64,000 nt of DNA. Source: Salmonella enterica subsp. enterica serovar Typhimurium str. LT2 (GTDB lineage: Bacteria; Pseudomonadota; Gammaproteobacteria; Enterobacterales; Enterobacteriaceae). The stretch covers positions 930,001 to 994,000 of the forward strand of contig NC_003197.2 in assembly GCF_000006945.2 (NCBI RefSeq), read 5' to 3'. Within the stretch, counting starts at the first letter, position 1, and every line of letters starts with the position of its first letter. The notes beneath the pieces were generated by a model that saw only the letters and a program-made list of their open reading frames with translations, had not been told where the DNA came from and ran no database searches. Below, in pieces: positions 49,585-58,656 of the stretch. The position numbers and the translations under genes are program-made.

Positions 49585-51679
49585 ATATGGCTCTGCAGCG
49601 GCAGTACGCCGGGAGGTTGCTGAATATCTCAGGCCTCCACGCAGAATGCCGGTAGCGGAAGGAATAAAACAATTTATGTTTGTTCCCCGCGGCGCCAATA
49701 CGGCGGTTCCCTGGGATGACACGTTAACGCCCTACATGAATGAAGCGATAAATACACTGTCAAAACGGGAATATGACGCAGTGATCTTTGCCGGGCCCGC
49801 GCGAACAGGTAAAACCCTCGGGCTGATTGACGGGTGGATTGTTTACGGTATTGTCTGCGATCCGGCGGATATGCTGGTGGTCCAGATGACCGAAACCAAA
49901 GCCCGCGAGCACTCCAAAACCCGTCTGGCGCGTACTTTTCACCACAGCCCGGAAGTCAGAAAGCGGCTCAGTCCTTCCCGAAATGACAACAACGTCCACG
50001 ATAAAATGTTTCGTGATGGTTCATTCCTGAAAATTGGCTGGCCGTCCATAACCGTTTTTTCTTCGTCGGATTACAAGCGGGTGGCGCTGACCGACTATGA
50101 CCGTTTTCCTGAAAATATCGATGGCGAGGGAGATGGTTTTTCCCTGGCATCCAAACGTACCACCACCTTTATGTCTGCGGGGATGACACTGGCAGAGAGT
50201 TCGCCTGGTCGGGAAATCACCGATGTGAAATGGCGCCGTTCCTCGCCGCATGAGGCCCCGCCCACGACCGGCATTCTTTCTTTATATAACCGCGGTGATC
50301 GCCGGCGGTGGTACTGGCCCTGCCCGCACTGCGGCGACTGGTTCCAGCCCGCGATGGAAAACATGGTGGGTTACCGGGATAACCCGGACCTGATGGCCGC
50401 CAGCGAGGCCGCGCGTATTCAGTGCCCGCATTGTCGGGCATTAATTCAGCCGGAACAGAAACGCGGGCTGAATAACCGCGGCGTCTGGCTGAAAGAGGGG
50501 CAGTTCATCAATAAAGATGGCGAGATCAGCGGGGAGGCACGGCGCTCACGTATCGCAAGTTTCTGGATGGAGGGACCAGCTGCGGCGTATCAGACGTGGC
50601 AGCAGCTGGTCTATAAACTGCTGACCGCGGAAGAAGAATATGAGCGCACCGGCAGTGAAGAAACGCTGAAGGCCGTTATTAATACAGACTGGGGACTGCC
50701 TTACCTCCCGCGCATATCCCTCGATCAACGTAAAGCCGAAACGCTGATAGCCCGCGCAGAAAAACTTCCCCCGCGGCGGGTGCCCGACGGTGTCCGTTTC
50801 CTTGTCGCTACTGTTGACGTTCAGGGCGGTAAAAAGCGCCGTTTCGTCGTGCAGGTGGTCGGTTATGGCAGTCATGGTGAGCGCTGGATTGTGGACCGTT
50901 TCAATATCACCCGGTCACTACGCTGTGATGAGAGCGGCGAGGCCATGCAGATAAACCCCGGCGCGTATCCCGAAGACTGGCATTTACTGATTACGGATGT
51001 CCTCGAAAGGGCCTGGCCTCTGGTCGGACATCCTGAGCAGGAAATGAGTGTGTTATGCATGGGGGTGGACTCCGGCGGGGAGGATGGCGTCACGGATAAC
51101 GCGTATGCGTTCTGGCGCCACTGCCGGCGGGAAGGGCTTGCCGGTCGGGTGTATCTCTTTAAGGGGGACAGTACCGCGCGGTCAAAAATATTCTCCAAAA
51201 GCTATCCCAACAATACCGGGCGCAGTGACCGACAGGCCCGCGCCTGCGGCGAAGTTCCGCTCTATCTCCTGCAGACCAATGCGCTTAAAGACCGGATCGC
51301 CTCCGCCCTCGACCGTAAAGAGCCGGGGGCAAACTACGTGCATATTCCTGACTGGCTGGGTGACTGGTTTTTTGAAGAACTGACCTACGAAGAGCGCGGC
51401 ATGGATGGCAGGTGGGCGAAGCCTGGCAAAGGCGCAAACGAGGCGCTGGATTTACTCTGCTATGCCCATGCCCTGGTAATGATCCGCGGCTATGAACGTA
51501 TCAACTGGGATAATCCGCCGCCCTGGGCGCGCCTGCCTGAGTCTGCACAATCCAGCCGCAACACATCAGCAGCAGTCGACCCTGAACCAGTGACGAATGA
51601 GAGTGAAAATCACGAAATGACAGAACAACATAACCCGGCAATGCCGTTTGGCGGCGTGTCCGGCGGAGGCTGGTTATGA
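49571..51679 (+). CDS. Terminase large subunit (gpA family)
   Basis: The 702-residue packaging motor has a Walker A variant AGPARTGKTLG at about residues 75-85, a following Walker B-like region (VALTDYDRFP) and a zinc-type CPHC pair. The C-terminal nuclease domain generates the cohesive ends. It belongs to the lambda gpA / GpA family (PF05876 type). It is followed by gpW with ATGA overlap. Confidence 0.92.
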   Translation: MTGNKYGSAAAVRREVAEYLRPPRRMPVAEGIKQFMFVPRGANTAVPWDDTLTPYMNEAINTLSKREYDAVIFAGPARTGKTLGLIDGWIVYGIVCDPADMLVVQMTETKAREHSKTRLARTFHHSPEVRKRLSPSRNDNNVHDKMFRDGSFLKIGWPSITVFSSSDYKRVALTDYDRFPENIDGEGDGFSLASKRTTTFMSAGMTLAESSPGREITDVKWRRSSPHEAPPTTGILSLYNRGDRRRWYWPCPHCGDWFQPAMENMVGYRDNPDLMAASEAARIQCPHCRALIQPEQKRGLNNRGVWLKEGQFINKDGEISGEARRSRIASFWMEGPAAAYQTWQQLVYKLLTAEEEYERTGSEETLKAVINTDWGLPYLPRISLDQRKAETLIARAEKLPPRRVPDGVRFLVATVDVQGGKKRRFVVQVVGYGSHGERWIVDRFNITRSLRCDESGEAMQINPGAYPEDWHLLITDVLERAWPLVGHPEQEMSVLCMGVDSGGEDGVTDNAYAFWRHCRREGLAGRVYLFKGDSTARSKIFSKSYPNNTGRSDRQARACGEVPLYLLQTNALKDRIASALDRKEPGANYVHIPDWLGDWFFEELTYEERGMDGRWAKPGKGANEALDLLCYAHALVMIRGYERINWDNPPPWARLPESAQSSRNTSAAVDPEPVTNESENHEMTEQHNPAMPFGGVSGGGWL

Positions 51680-51882
51680 CCCGGGAACAGTTACTGCAAC
51701 TGCAGCAGGCTTATTTTGACGCGGAGCTTGCCGTGCTTCAGGGGAAATCCATCACCCTGAACGGACAGTCAATGACGATGGAAAGCCTCGGGGATATTCG
51801 CCGGGGGCGAAAGGAGATTGAGGATCGCCTGCGGCTTATGGACTGCGATCGACAACTCTATTCACTGGCGAGGTTCACATGA
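51676..51882 (+). CDS. Head-tail joining protein gpW
   Basis: The 68-residue helical protein MTREQLLQLQQAYFDAELAV corresponds to lambda gpW, which plugs the portal after packaging and is needed for tail attachment. Length and position between terminase and portal agree. It overlaps both neighbours by four bases. Confidence 0.87.
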   Translation: MTREQLLQLQQAYFDAELAVLQGKSITLNGQSMTMESLGDIRRGRKEIEDRLRLMDCDRQLYSLARFT

Positions 51883-53414
51883 ATTTTCTGGATAAAGCGA
51901 TTGGCGCGCTGGCTCCGGGGTGGGGCGCGTCCCGCCTGCGTTCCCGGATGGCTATCCGGGCGTATGAAGCCATCACGCCCACGCGTACCCACAGGGTGAA
52001 GCGTGAAAATCGAAGTGGAGACCAGCTTATCCAGCTGGCCGGAAAGTCGTTGCGGGAGCAGGCCCGGTGGTTTGACAACAACCACGACCTGGTGATTGGT
52101 GCGCTGGACAAAATGGAAGAACGCATTATCGGCGCGAAGGGGATCATCGTTGAACCGCAGCCCCTGACGGGGACCGGTACGCTGAACTCTGTGCTGGCAG
52201 AAAAAATCCGCCGGTGCTGGGCTGAATGGTCTGTTTCGCCGGAGGTGACCGGGCAGTACACCCGTCCCGTTCTGGAAAGGCTGATGCTGCGCACCTGGCT
52301 GCGTGACGGGGAGGTGTTCACTCAGGTGCTGACCGGAAAAATCAGCGGGCTGTCTCCTGTGGCGGGGGTGCCTTTCTGGCTTGAGGCGCTGGAGCCGGAC
52401 TATATCCCGCTGGAGAGGACCGACAACAACAGCAACCTGGTACAGGGGATTTATTTCAACGAGTGGCGGCGTCCGGTGAAATATCTGGTCTGCCAGTCCT
52501 GGCCGGGAGCGGGCGCTGCGGCAGTCGCCGTTAAAGAGGTGACTGCGGAAAATATGCTGCACCTGCGCTTTACCCGCCGTCTTAATCAGGCGCGCGGCGC
52601 TTCTCTTCTTGCCCCCGTCATCATTCGTCTGATGGACCTGAAAGAGTACGAGGACAGCGAGCGCATCGCGGCGCGGATTGCCGCGTCGCTCGGCATGTTC
52701 ATCAAAAAGCAGGATGTCGGCACTGACGGCTATGTGGCGCCGGAGAAACGTAAAGAGACACAAATCCAGCCCGGTATGTTGTTTGACGGTCTGAATCCCG
52801 GGGAGGATATCGGGATGATCAAATCAGACCGCCCGAACGCGGGTCTGGAATCTTTCCGGATGGGGCAGCTTCGTGCGGTGGCCGCCGGACTGCGCGGCAG
52901 CTTCTCTTCCATTGCCAGAAACTATGACGGAACCTACAGCGCCCAGCGTCAGGAGCTGGTGGAGGCGCAGGAGGGGTACAGCATCCTTCAGGACAGCTTT
53001 ATTGCTGCCTTTACCCGTCCTCTCTACCGGCGCTGGCTGGCTGCTGCGGTGGCTTCCGGTGCCATTGAGGTGCCTGCCGGCACGGATATGTCCTCGCTGT
53101 TTAATGCGGTGTATTCCGGGCCTGTCATGCCGTGGATTGACCCGCTCAAGGAGGCAAACGCCTGGCGGGTGCTGATACGTGGCGGGGCCGCAACAGAAGG
53201 TGACTGGGTGAGGGCCAGAGGGGGCGCGCCTGCCGACGTGAAACGCCGCCGCAAGGCGGAAACTGATGAAAACCGTAAGCTGGGGCTGGTGTTTGACACC
53301 GATCCGGCGCATGAAACCGGAGAGCAATCCGATGTTAAAGAGGAAAAAAAGGACCCTGAAAAGTCCACCCAGGGCGATGGCAGCCGCGCGCGGGAAGAAC
53401 GAAAGCGGCGCTGA
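51879..53414 (+). CDS. Portal protein (lambda gpB-type)
   Basis: The 511-residue portal forms the dodecameric DNA channel at one capsid vertex. Family features include the N-terminal NNHDLVIGALDKMEERIIGA and RTWLRDGEVFTQVL segments. Its last 83 bases overlap the start of the protease-capsid gene in another frame. Confidence 0.92.
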   Translation: MNFLDKAIGALAPGWGASRLRSRMAIRAYEAITPTRTHRVKRENRSGDQLIQLAGKSLREQARWFDNNHDLVIGALDKMEERIIGAKGIIVEPQPLTGTGTLNSVLAEKIRRCWAEWSVSPEVTGQYTRPVLERLMLRTWLRDGEVFTQVLTGKISGLSPVAGVPFWLEALEPDYIPLERTDNNSNLVQGIYFNEWRRPVKYLVCQSWPGAGAAAVAVKEVTAENMLHLRFTRRLNQARGASLLAPVIIRLMDLKEYEDSERIAARIAASLGMFIKKQDVGTDGYVAPEKRKETQIQPGMLFDGLNPGEDIGMIKSDRPNAGLESFRMGQLRAVAAGLRGSFSSIARNYDGTYSAQRQELVEAQEGYSILQDSFIAAFTRPLYRRWLAAAVASGAIEVPAGTDMSSLFNAVYSGPVMPWIDPLKEANAWRVLIRGGAATEGDWVRARGGAPADVKRRRKAETDENRKLGLVFDTDPAHETGEQSDVKEEKKDPEKSTQGDGSRAREERKRR

Positions 53415-55452
53415 ATCCTGGTACACCATCCGCGCGGCGGCGGATAACGCGGCCGATATCAGTATTTACGATGAAATTGGTGGCTGGGGAATTTCGGCGC
53501 ACTGGTTTGCCGAAGAGCTGGTGGCCCTGGGGAGTATCACGCAGATCAACCTGCATATTCATTCCCCGGGTGGCAGTATTTTCGACGGGCTGGCCATTTA
53601 CAATCTGCTGAAAAATCACCCGGCGAGAAAAGTGGTGTATGTGGACGGTGTGGCCTGTTCGATGGCGTCGGTCATCGCGATGGTGGGCGACCCCGTCATC
53701 ATGCCGGAAAACGCGATGATGATGATCCACCGCCCACGCGGTATTGCCGGCGGTGAGTCCTCTGATATTCGCGACTATGCCGATCTGCTCGACAAGATGG
53801 AAAGCGTCATCATCCCGATTTACGCCGAAAAAACGGGGAAGTCACCGGACGATATTGCCGCGCTGCTCGCCAGTGAGACCTGGATGAGCGGGGCCGAGTG
53901 TGTCCGGGAAGGCTTTGCCGACAAAGTTATTCAGCCCGTCCGGGCAATGGCTCATCTGCATTCAAAACGACTTGAGGAATTTGAACATATGCCACAGAAC
54001 GTCAAAAACATGATTATTGCCCCCCAGGGTAACGCCGGGACACTGACGCAGCCGGAGCCGGAGCCGCAGGCCATCATGACCACGCCGCCGGTGGCGGTCA
54101 CCACACCGTCGCCACAACCTGCTACCACTGCTCCGGGGACGGATGAAATCACCCTGCGCGCCCGTTTTCAGGAAGAGCAGCGACAGCGTATCAGCGGGAT
54201 CCAGAATGTGTTTGGTATGTTCGGTAACCGCCACGGCGAGCTGATGGCGCAGTGCATTGCGGATGTGGACTGCAATGTGGACGCGGCAAAAGACAAACTG
54301 CTGGAGGCGCTGGGCCGGGGGGTGACCCCCACCAACACGCTGGGCGGGACGCAGAACACACAAAATCCGATGCTCTCCCATATCTATGCGGGGAACGGTA
54401 ACTTTGCCGGGGATGGCATCCGGGCTTCCCTGATGGCGCGGGCGGGGTTTGAAAGCAGCCAGGCGGATAACCCGTATAACGCCATGACCATGCGGGAACT
54501 GGCGCGCATGTCACTGACCGAACGTGGCGTGGGTGTCTCGACGCTGAACCCGATGCAGATGGTCGGGATGGCGTTCACGCACAGCACCTCAGATTTTGGC
54601 AACATTCTGCTGGATGTGGCGAACAAGGCCATTCTGCAGGGATGGGAGGAAGCCCCGGAAACCTACGAACTGTGGACGCGCAAAGGCCAGCTTTCTGACT
54701 TCAAAACCGCACACCGTGTGGGGATGGGGGGCTTTAATTCCCTGCGTCAGGTGCGCGAGGGGGCAGAATATAAGTACGTCACCACCGGGGACAAACAGGC
54801 CACCATTGCGCTGGCAACCTACGGGGAACTGTTCAGCATCACCCGTCAGGCCATCATTAACGACGACCTGAACATGCTGACCGATGTCCCGATGAAGCTG
54901 GGGCGGGCAGCGAAGTCCACCATTGCCGATCTGGTTTATGCCATCCTGACCTCCAACCCGAAAATGTCCACGGACAACGTGAACCTGTTCGATAAGGCGA
55001 AACACGCGAATGTGCTGGAAGGGGCGCTGATGGATGTGGCATCGCTGGATAAAGCCCGCCAGCTGATGCGTACCCAGAAAGAAGGTGAGCGTCACCTGAA
55101 TATTCGCCCGGCATTCGTGCTGGTGCCGACAGCACTGGAGTCCGTCACTAACCAGGTGATCAAATCCACGAGCGTGAAAGGCGCGGATATTAATGCCGGC
55201 ATTATTAACCCGGTGAAAGATTTTGCGACCGTCATCGCCGAGCCACGCCTTGATGATAACAGCCAGTCCACTTTTTATCTGGCTGCCGCCAAAGGCACTG
55301 ACACCATTGAGGTGGCCTATCTCAACGGCGTGGATACGCCGTATATCGATCAGCAGGACGGTTTCAGCGTCGACGGCGTGACTACCAAAGTACGTATCGA
55401 TGCCGGGGTGGCCCCGGTCGATCACCGCGGCCTGGTGAAATGTTCCGCATAA
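53332..55452 (+). CDS. Fused prohead protease (ClpP-like) and major capsid protein
   Basis: The 706-residue protein starts at 53332 after GGAGAG. Residues about 25-215 are a ClpP/S14 serine protease, with the catalytic Ser in GVACSMASV and His in MMMIHRPRG. A Pro/Thr/Gln-rich linker with a scaffold-like helical part (RARFQEEQRQRISGIQNVFG) follows to about 330. The rest is a Mu gpT/HK97-like major capsid protein (ITRQAIINDDLNMLTDVPMK). Lambda encodes these functions as C, Nu3 and E. Self-cleavage should release the capsid domain. Confidence 0.9.
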   Translation: MLKRKKRTLKSPPRAMAAARGKNESGAESWYTIRAAADNAADISIYDEIGGWGISAHWFAEELVALGSITQINLHIHSPGGSIFDGLAIYNLLKNHPARKVVYVDGVACSMASVIAMVGDPVIMPENAMMMIHRPRGIAGGESSDIRDYADLLDKMESVIIPIYAEKTGKSPDDIAALLASETWMSGAECVREGFADKVIQPVRAMAHLHSKRLEEFEHMPQNVKNMIIAPQGNAGTLTQPEPEPQAIMTTPPVAVTTPSPQPATTAPGTDEITLRARFQEEQRQRISGIQNVFGMFGNRHGELMAQCIADVDCNVDAAKDKLLEALGRGVTPTNTLGGTQNTQNPMLSHIYAGNGNFAGDGIRASLMARAGFESSQADNPYNAMTMRELARMSLTERGVGVSTLNPMQMVGMAFTHSTSDFGNILLDVANKAILQGWEEAPETYELWTRKGQLSDFKTAHRVGMGGFNSLRQVREGAEYKYVTTGDKQATIALATYGELFSITRQAIINDDLNMLTDVPMKLGRAAKSTIADLVYAILTSNPKMSTDNVNLFDKAKHANVLEGALMDVASLDKARQLMRTQKEGERHLNIRPAFVLVPTALESVTNQVIKSTSVKGADINAGIINPVKDFATVIAEPRLDDNSQSTFYLAAAKGTDTIEVAYLNGVDTPYIDQQDGFSVDGVTTKVRIDAGVAPVDHRGLVKCSA

Positions 55453-55540
55453 ATGTCACAGACAACTATCCGAATGGCCCGTCAGGGCTTTTTTTACGTC
55501 TGAAATCCGGCCATTCGTGACCGGAACGGAGAAAATCATT

Positions 55541-55864
55541 ATGGCAAAGAATTATGTACAGGCGGGCACCACGCTCGCCATTACGGCCACCGCTGCAGTA
55601 AAGAGTGGCAGCCTGGTGCAGGCCGGCGATGTGTTCGTCGTCGCTGTCACCGATATTGCGGCAGGCGCCACCGGGGACGGCATCGCCCACGGCGTTTTCC
55701 TGGTCCCCAAACTGGCCACCGATGTGATGGCGGCGGGAAAAAAAGTGTATCTGAAAGACGGTAAGGTACAGCTGGATGCCACCGGCGGACTGCCGCTGGT
55801 GGGCGTGACCTGGGCGCCGGCGGCAAAAGGGGAGGAATCTGTGCCGGTACGGCTCAATGGCTAA
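55541..55864 (+). CDS. Head decoration/stabilisation protein (DUF2190 family)
   Basis: The 107-residue protein MAKNYVQAGTTLAITATAAV is a beta-rich DUF2190-type capsid protein that normally decorates or stabilises the head after expansion, in the place of lambda gpD. The start at 55541 follows GGAGAAAATC. It is immediately downstream of the capsid gene. Confidence 0.82.
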   Translation: MAKNYVQAGTTLAITATAAVKSGSLVQAGDVFVVAVTDIAAGATGDGIAHGVFLVPKLATDVMAAGKKVYLKDGKVQLDATGGLPLVGVTWAPAAKGEESVPVRLNG

Positions 55865-56132
55865 TCCCTTTGACCGCCTGAGCACCAGGATGGACGAGGT
55901 GACGGCTGCCCGCTTCGGGCGGCCTGTCCTGATTGACGGGGCGGAGTATGTTGCTGCGGAGGCCACGTTTATGGCGGAACTGGGTGCGCTTTCCGGGGAG
56001 GGGACACACCTGATTGTGTTCAGCCCACAGTACAGGCCCGCCAGAAAGCAGGCCGTGCTCTGGCGTGGACTGGATTTTACTGTCACCCGCTGGCAGCGCG
56101 TCAACGGAAAATACCAGATTTCACTGGAGTGA
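55857..56132 (+). CDS. Head-tail connector protein (91 aa)
   Basis: The 91-residue protein overlaps the previous gene by 8 bases. It occupies the position of lambda FI/FII, and the C-terminal part (YRPARKQAVLWRGLDFTVTR) is beta-rich like gpFII connectors. The exact role is inferred from position. Confidence 0.72.
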   Translation: MANPFDRLSTRMDEVTAARFGRPVLIDGAEYVAAEATFMAELGALSGEGTHLIVFSPQYRPARKQAVLWRGLDFTVTRWQRVNGKYQISLE

Positions 56133-56135
56133 ATC

Positions 56136-56720
56136 ATGTCTCTGAAGGGGCTCGAAAATGCCATTCGTAACCTGAACAGTCTGGACAGGCATATGGTGCC
56201 GCAGGCCAGCGCCTGGGCAGTCAACCGCGTGGCGGCCTCGGCGGTGTCCGCCGCCACGCACCGTGTGGCGAAAGAGGCTGTGGCGGGAGATAACCAGAAA
56301 AAAGGGATCCCTTTCCGGCTGGTGAAACAGCGCGTCAGACTCTGGAAGGCGAGCGCAACGGGAAAACACTATGCCCGTATCCGGGTTAACCGCGGCAACC
56401 TGCCCGCCATCAAACTCGGCAGTGCACAGGTCAGGCTGTCCCGGCGCGGCGGGAAACTCCTGCGTCGTGGCAGCGTACTGAAAATCGGCCCGTATCTGTT
56501 CCGGGATGCCTTTATTCAGCAACTGGCGAACGGTCGCTGGCATGTTATGCGACGCGTGAACGGCAAAAGCCGCTACCCGATTGATGTCGTCAAGATCCCG
56601 CTGGTTGCCCCGCTGACGCAGGCGTTTGAAACGGAGAAAAAACGTATGCTGGAGCAGGAGATGCCAAAACAACTGATGTATGCGCTGAAACAACAACTGA
56701 GGCTGTATCTGACCCGATGA
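56136..56720 (+). CDS. Minor tail protein (gpZ family)
   Basis: The 194-residue very basic protein (MSLKGLENAIRNLNSLDRHM) matches the lambda gpZ type, which is needed for correct tail-head joining and DNA positioning. It overlaps the gpU gene by ATGA. Confidence 0.85.
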   Translation: MSLKGLENAIRNLNSLDRHMVPQASAWAVNRVAASAVSAATHRVAKEAVAGDNQKKGIPFRLVKQRVRLWKASATGKHYARIRVNRGNLPAIKLGSAQVRLSRRGGKLLRRGSVLKIGPYLFRDAFIQQLANGRWHVMRRVNGKSRYPIDVVKIPLVAPLTQAFETEKKRMLEQEMPKQLMYALKQQLRLYLTR

Positions 56721-57118
56721 ACAAACACACCCAGATTCGCCACGCCGTGCTGGCGAAACTTGAATCCCTGTCTGGATCGTCCGCCATGCTGCACGACGGT
56801 TTGCCGGTCTTTATTGAACCAGAAGAGCTTCCCGCACTGGCTGTCTGGTTGACCGATGCGCAGTTCGCCGGGCAGATGCTTGATGAACGCGACTGGGAGG
56901 CCGTTCTCCATGTGGCGGTATTTCTGAAAGCGCAGGCCCCGGATGCGGAACTTGATATGTGGATGGAAGAGAAAATATTCCCCGCACTGGAAGAGGTCAG
57001 AGGCCTGGAAAACCTTATCAATACGATGACGCCGCTGGGTTATGACTACCAGCGCGACAGTGAAATGGCAACGTGGGGCATGGCAGAAATCACGTACCGG
57101 ATCACCTACACCAACTGA
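56717..57118 (+). CDS. Tail terminator protein (gpU family)
   Basis: The 133-residue protein corresponds to lambda gpU, the hexameric ring that ends tail-tube growth. Order Z-U-V and length support this. It begins MNKHTQIRHAVLAKLESLSG. Confidence 0.86.
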   Translation: MNKHTQIRHAVLAKLESLSGSSAMLHDGLPVFIEPEELPALAVWLTDAQFAGQMLDERDWEAVLHVAVFLKAQAPDAELDMWMEEKIFPALEEVRGLENLINTMTPLGYDYQRDSEMATWGMAEITYRITYTN

Positions 57119-57128
57119 GGATACTGTT

Positions 57129-57872
57129 ATGGGCGTACCCAACCCACTGATAAAAACCAAAGGCGCCGGGACCACGTTCTGGCTGTACACCGGACGTGGC
57201 GACGCGTTTCACAACCCGCTGGCTGATGACGACTGGCTTCGCCTGGCAGGTATTAAAGATCTGCAGCCGGGTGAAATGACTGCCGATGCGGAAGATGATG
57301 ATTATCTTGATGATGAAGATGCTGACTGGAAAAGTACCACGCAGGGGCAGAAAAGTGTCGGTGATACCACGGCAACACTGGCCTGGAAACCGGGTGAAAC
57401 CGGACAGAAGACGCTGGTGGATCTGTTTGACTCCGGCGAGGTCCGTGCCTTTCGCATCAAATACCCCAATGGTACCGTCGATATCTTTCGCGGCTGGCTG
57501 AGTTCACTCGGTAAAACCATTACCGCCAAAGAAGTGATGACGCGCACTGTGAAAATCAGTGGTGTCGGGCGTCCCTTCCTGGCTGAAGAAGATGCGCCGT
57601 CCGTGATCAGTGTTTCCGGGGTGACCGTGGCGCCGTTAAATGCGTCGGTGGCTGTCGGGGCCACCACCACGCTGACTTTTACCCTCAAACCGGATGATGC
57701 CACGGACAAATCCCTGCGTATCGCATCATCCGATACCACGCTTGCCACCGTCACGCAAAAGGACAATGTGGCCACCGTGAAAGGGGTGAAAGCGGGCAGC
57801 GTGACTGTCGTTGGTATCACCACGGACGGCAGCCTGGTCGCTGTGGCTCCGGTCACGGTCACTGCCCCTTAA
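57129..57872 (+). CDS. Major tail tube protein (gpV family) with C-terminal Ig-like domain
   Basis: The start at 57129 follows GAGGATACTGTT and gives 247 residues. Residues 1 to about 155 are the gpV tube domain. The last 85 residues are a bacterial Ig-like (Big_2) domain (VSVSGVTVAPLNASVAVGAT ... VAPVTV) displayed on the tail surface. Lambda gpV has the same plan. Confidence 0.9.
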   Translation: MGVPNPLIKTKGAGTTFWLYTGRGDAFHNPLADDDWLRLAGIKDLQPGEMTADAEDDDYLDDEDADWKSTTQGQKSVGDTTATLAWKPGETGQKTLVDLFDSGEVRAFRIKYPNGTVDIFRGWLSSLGKTITAKEVMTRTVKISGVGRPFLAEEDAPSVISVSGVTVAPLNASVAVGATTTLTFTLKPDDATDKSLRIASSDTTLATVTQKDNVATVKGVKAGSVTVVGITTDGSLVAVAPVTVTAP

Positions 57873-57916
57873 TTTTCTTATTCCTGCCCCGGCTCCGGGG
57901 CTTTGCGGGAAAAATC

Positions 57917-58321
57917 ATGTTTCTGAAAACCGATACCTTTACATACGGTGGTCATTCCGCCGTGCTCAGTGAATTGTCTGCCCTGCAGCGGGTGGATTAC
58001 CTGATGTTTATCCAGAGCCGCACCGCGGAATATGACGCCCTGCCGGAGACGCTGACGGAACAGGAGCGGCAGGCCGCGTTTATGCAAATGGGTGTGGATA
58101 TCAATGCCTGGCTGGTGTCCCGCTCGCTGTGCGAAAGCAAAAAGGAAGACGACGCCCGTCATTTATATGACGCGGTCCGTGCGCAGTGGTCTTTTGACGC
58201 GCTGGGACTGGCAGCGGATAAGGTCCTGATGCTCAGCGGGATGGTTGTTCCTGTTGCGGATGATGCCAGTGAGGATGACGATACTTCTGAGCAGGACGCG
58301 CTGACACCGGAAAAGCCCTGA
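57917..58321 (+). CDS. Tail assembly chaperone gpG
   Basis: The 134-residue acidic protein corresponds to lambda gpG and works with its frameshift product gpGT to coat the tape measure protein during tail assembly. It ends in an acidic run. A run GGAAAAG near the stop allows slippage into the T frame. Confidence 0.87.
   Translation: MFLKTDTFTYGGHSAVLSELSALQRVDYLMFIQSRTAEYDALPETLTEQERQAAFMQMGVDINAWLVSRSLCESKKEDDARHLYDAVRAQWSFDALGLAADKVLMLSGMVVPVADDASEDDDTSEQDALTPEKP
58309..58315 (+). promoter_or_regulatory. Candidate -1 ribosomal frameshift site for gpG-T
   Basis: GGAAAAG, read as G-GAA-AAG in the G frame, lies three codons before the G stop, and the T frame is open from here in the -1 register. 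The lambda heptamer is GGGAAAG. Here the A-site codon re-pairs perfectly (AAG to AAA), but the P-site codon would re-pair poorly (GAA to GGA). Confidence 0.6.
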
Positions 58322-58656
58322 CCCGGGAGCTGGCATTTGTGATGCAACTGGCGCGGGAGTTCCGCCGTCCGGACTGGCGGCGGATGCTGTCAGAAATGAC
58401 CGCGTCAGAGCTGGGCGAGTGGGCGGATCACTTCGTCCGCTTCAGTTTCAGCGATGCCCTGCTCGATGCGGAGTTTGCGACGCTGAAAGCGCTGGTGACC
58501 GGGCTGGTGACAGGTGAAGCGCAGGATGCGGACGATTTTCGTCTGTTAAGTGCATCTGAATCTGCTCCGGAGAAAACTGATGAAGAACTGATGCGCCTGG
58601 GTGAGGGTATAACCGGAGGTGTCCGTTATGGACCAGATAGCGAACCTGGTCATTGA
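58309..58656 (+). CDS. T extension of the tail assembly chaperone gpG-T (frameshifted)
   Basis: The -1 frame after gpG encodes about 115 codons (ALTRELAFVMQLAREFRRPDW ... ) with the helical, acidic composition of lambda T. There is no good start with a ribosome-binding site in this frame, so production by frameshift from gpG is expected. It binds the tape measure protein encoded next, whose start it overlaps. Confidence 0.82.
   Translation, partial: GKALTRELAFVMQLAREFRRPDWRRMLSEMTASELGEWADHFVRFSFSDALLDAEFATLKALVTGLVTGEAQDADDFRLLSASESAPEKTDEELMRLGEGITGGVRYGPDSEPGH

Noticed and set aside
54589..55425. 278-codon frame antisense to the capsid gene
   Set aside because: It is rich in His, Gln and Arg as antisense frames of GC-rich genes are, and it lies fully inside a well-recognised gene.
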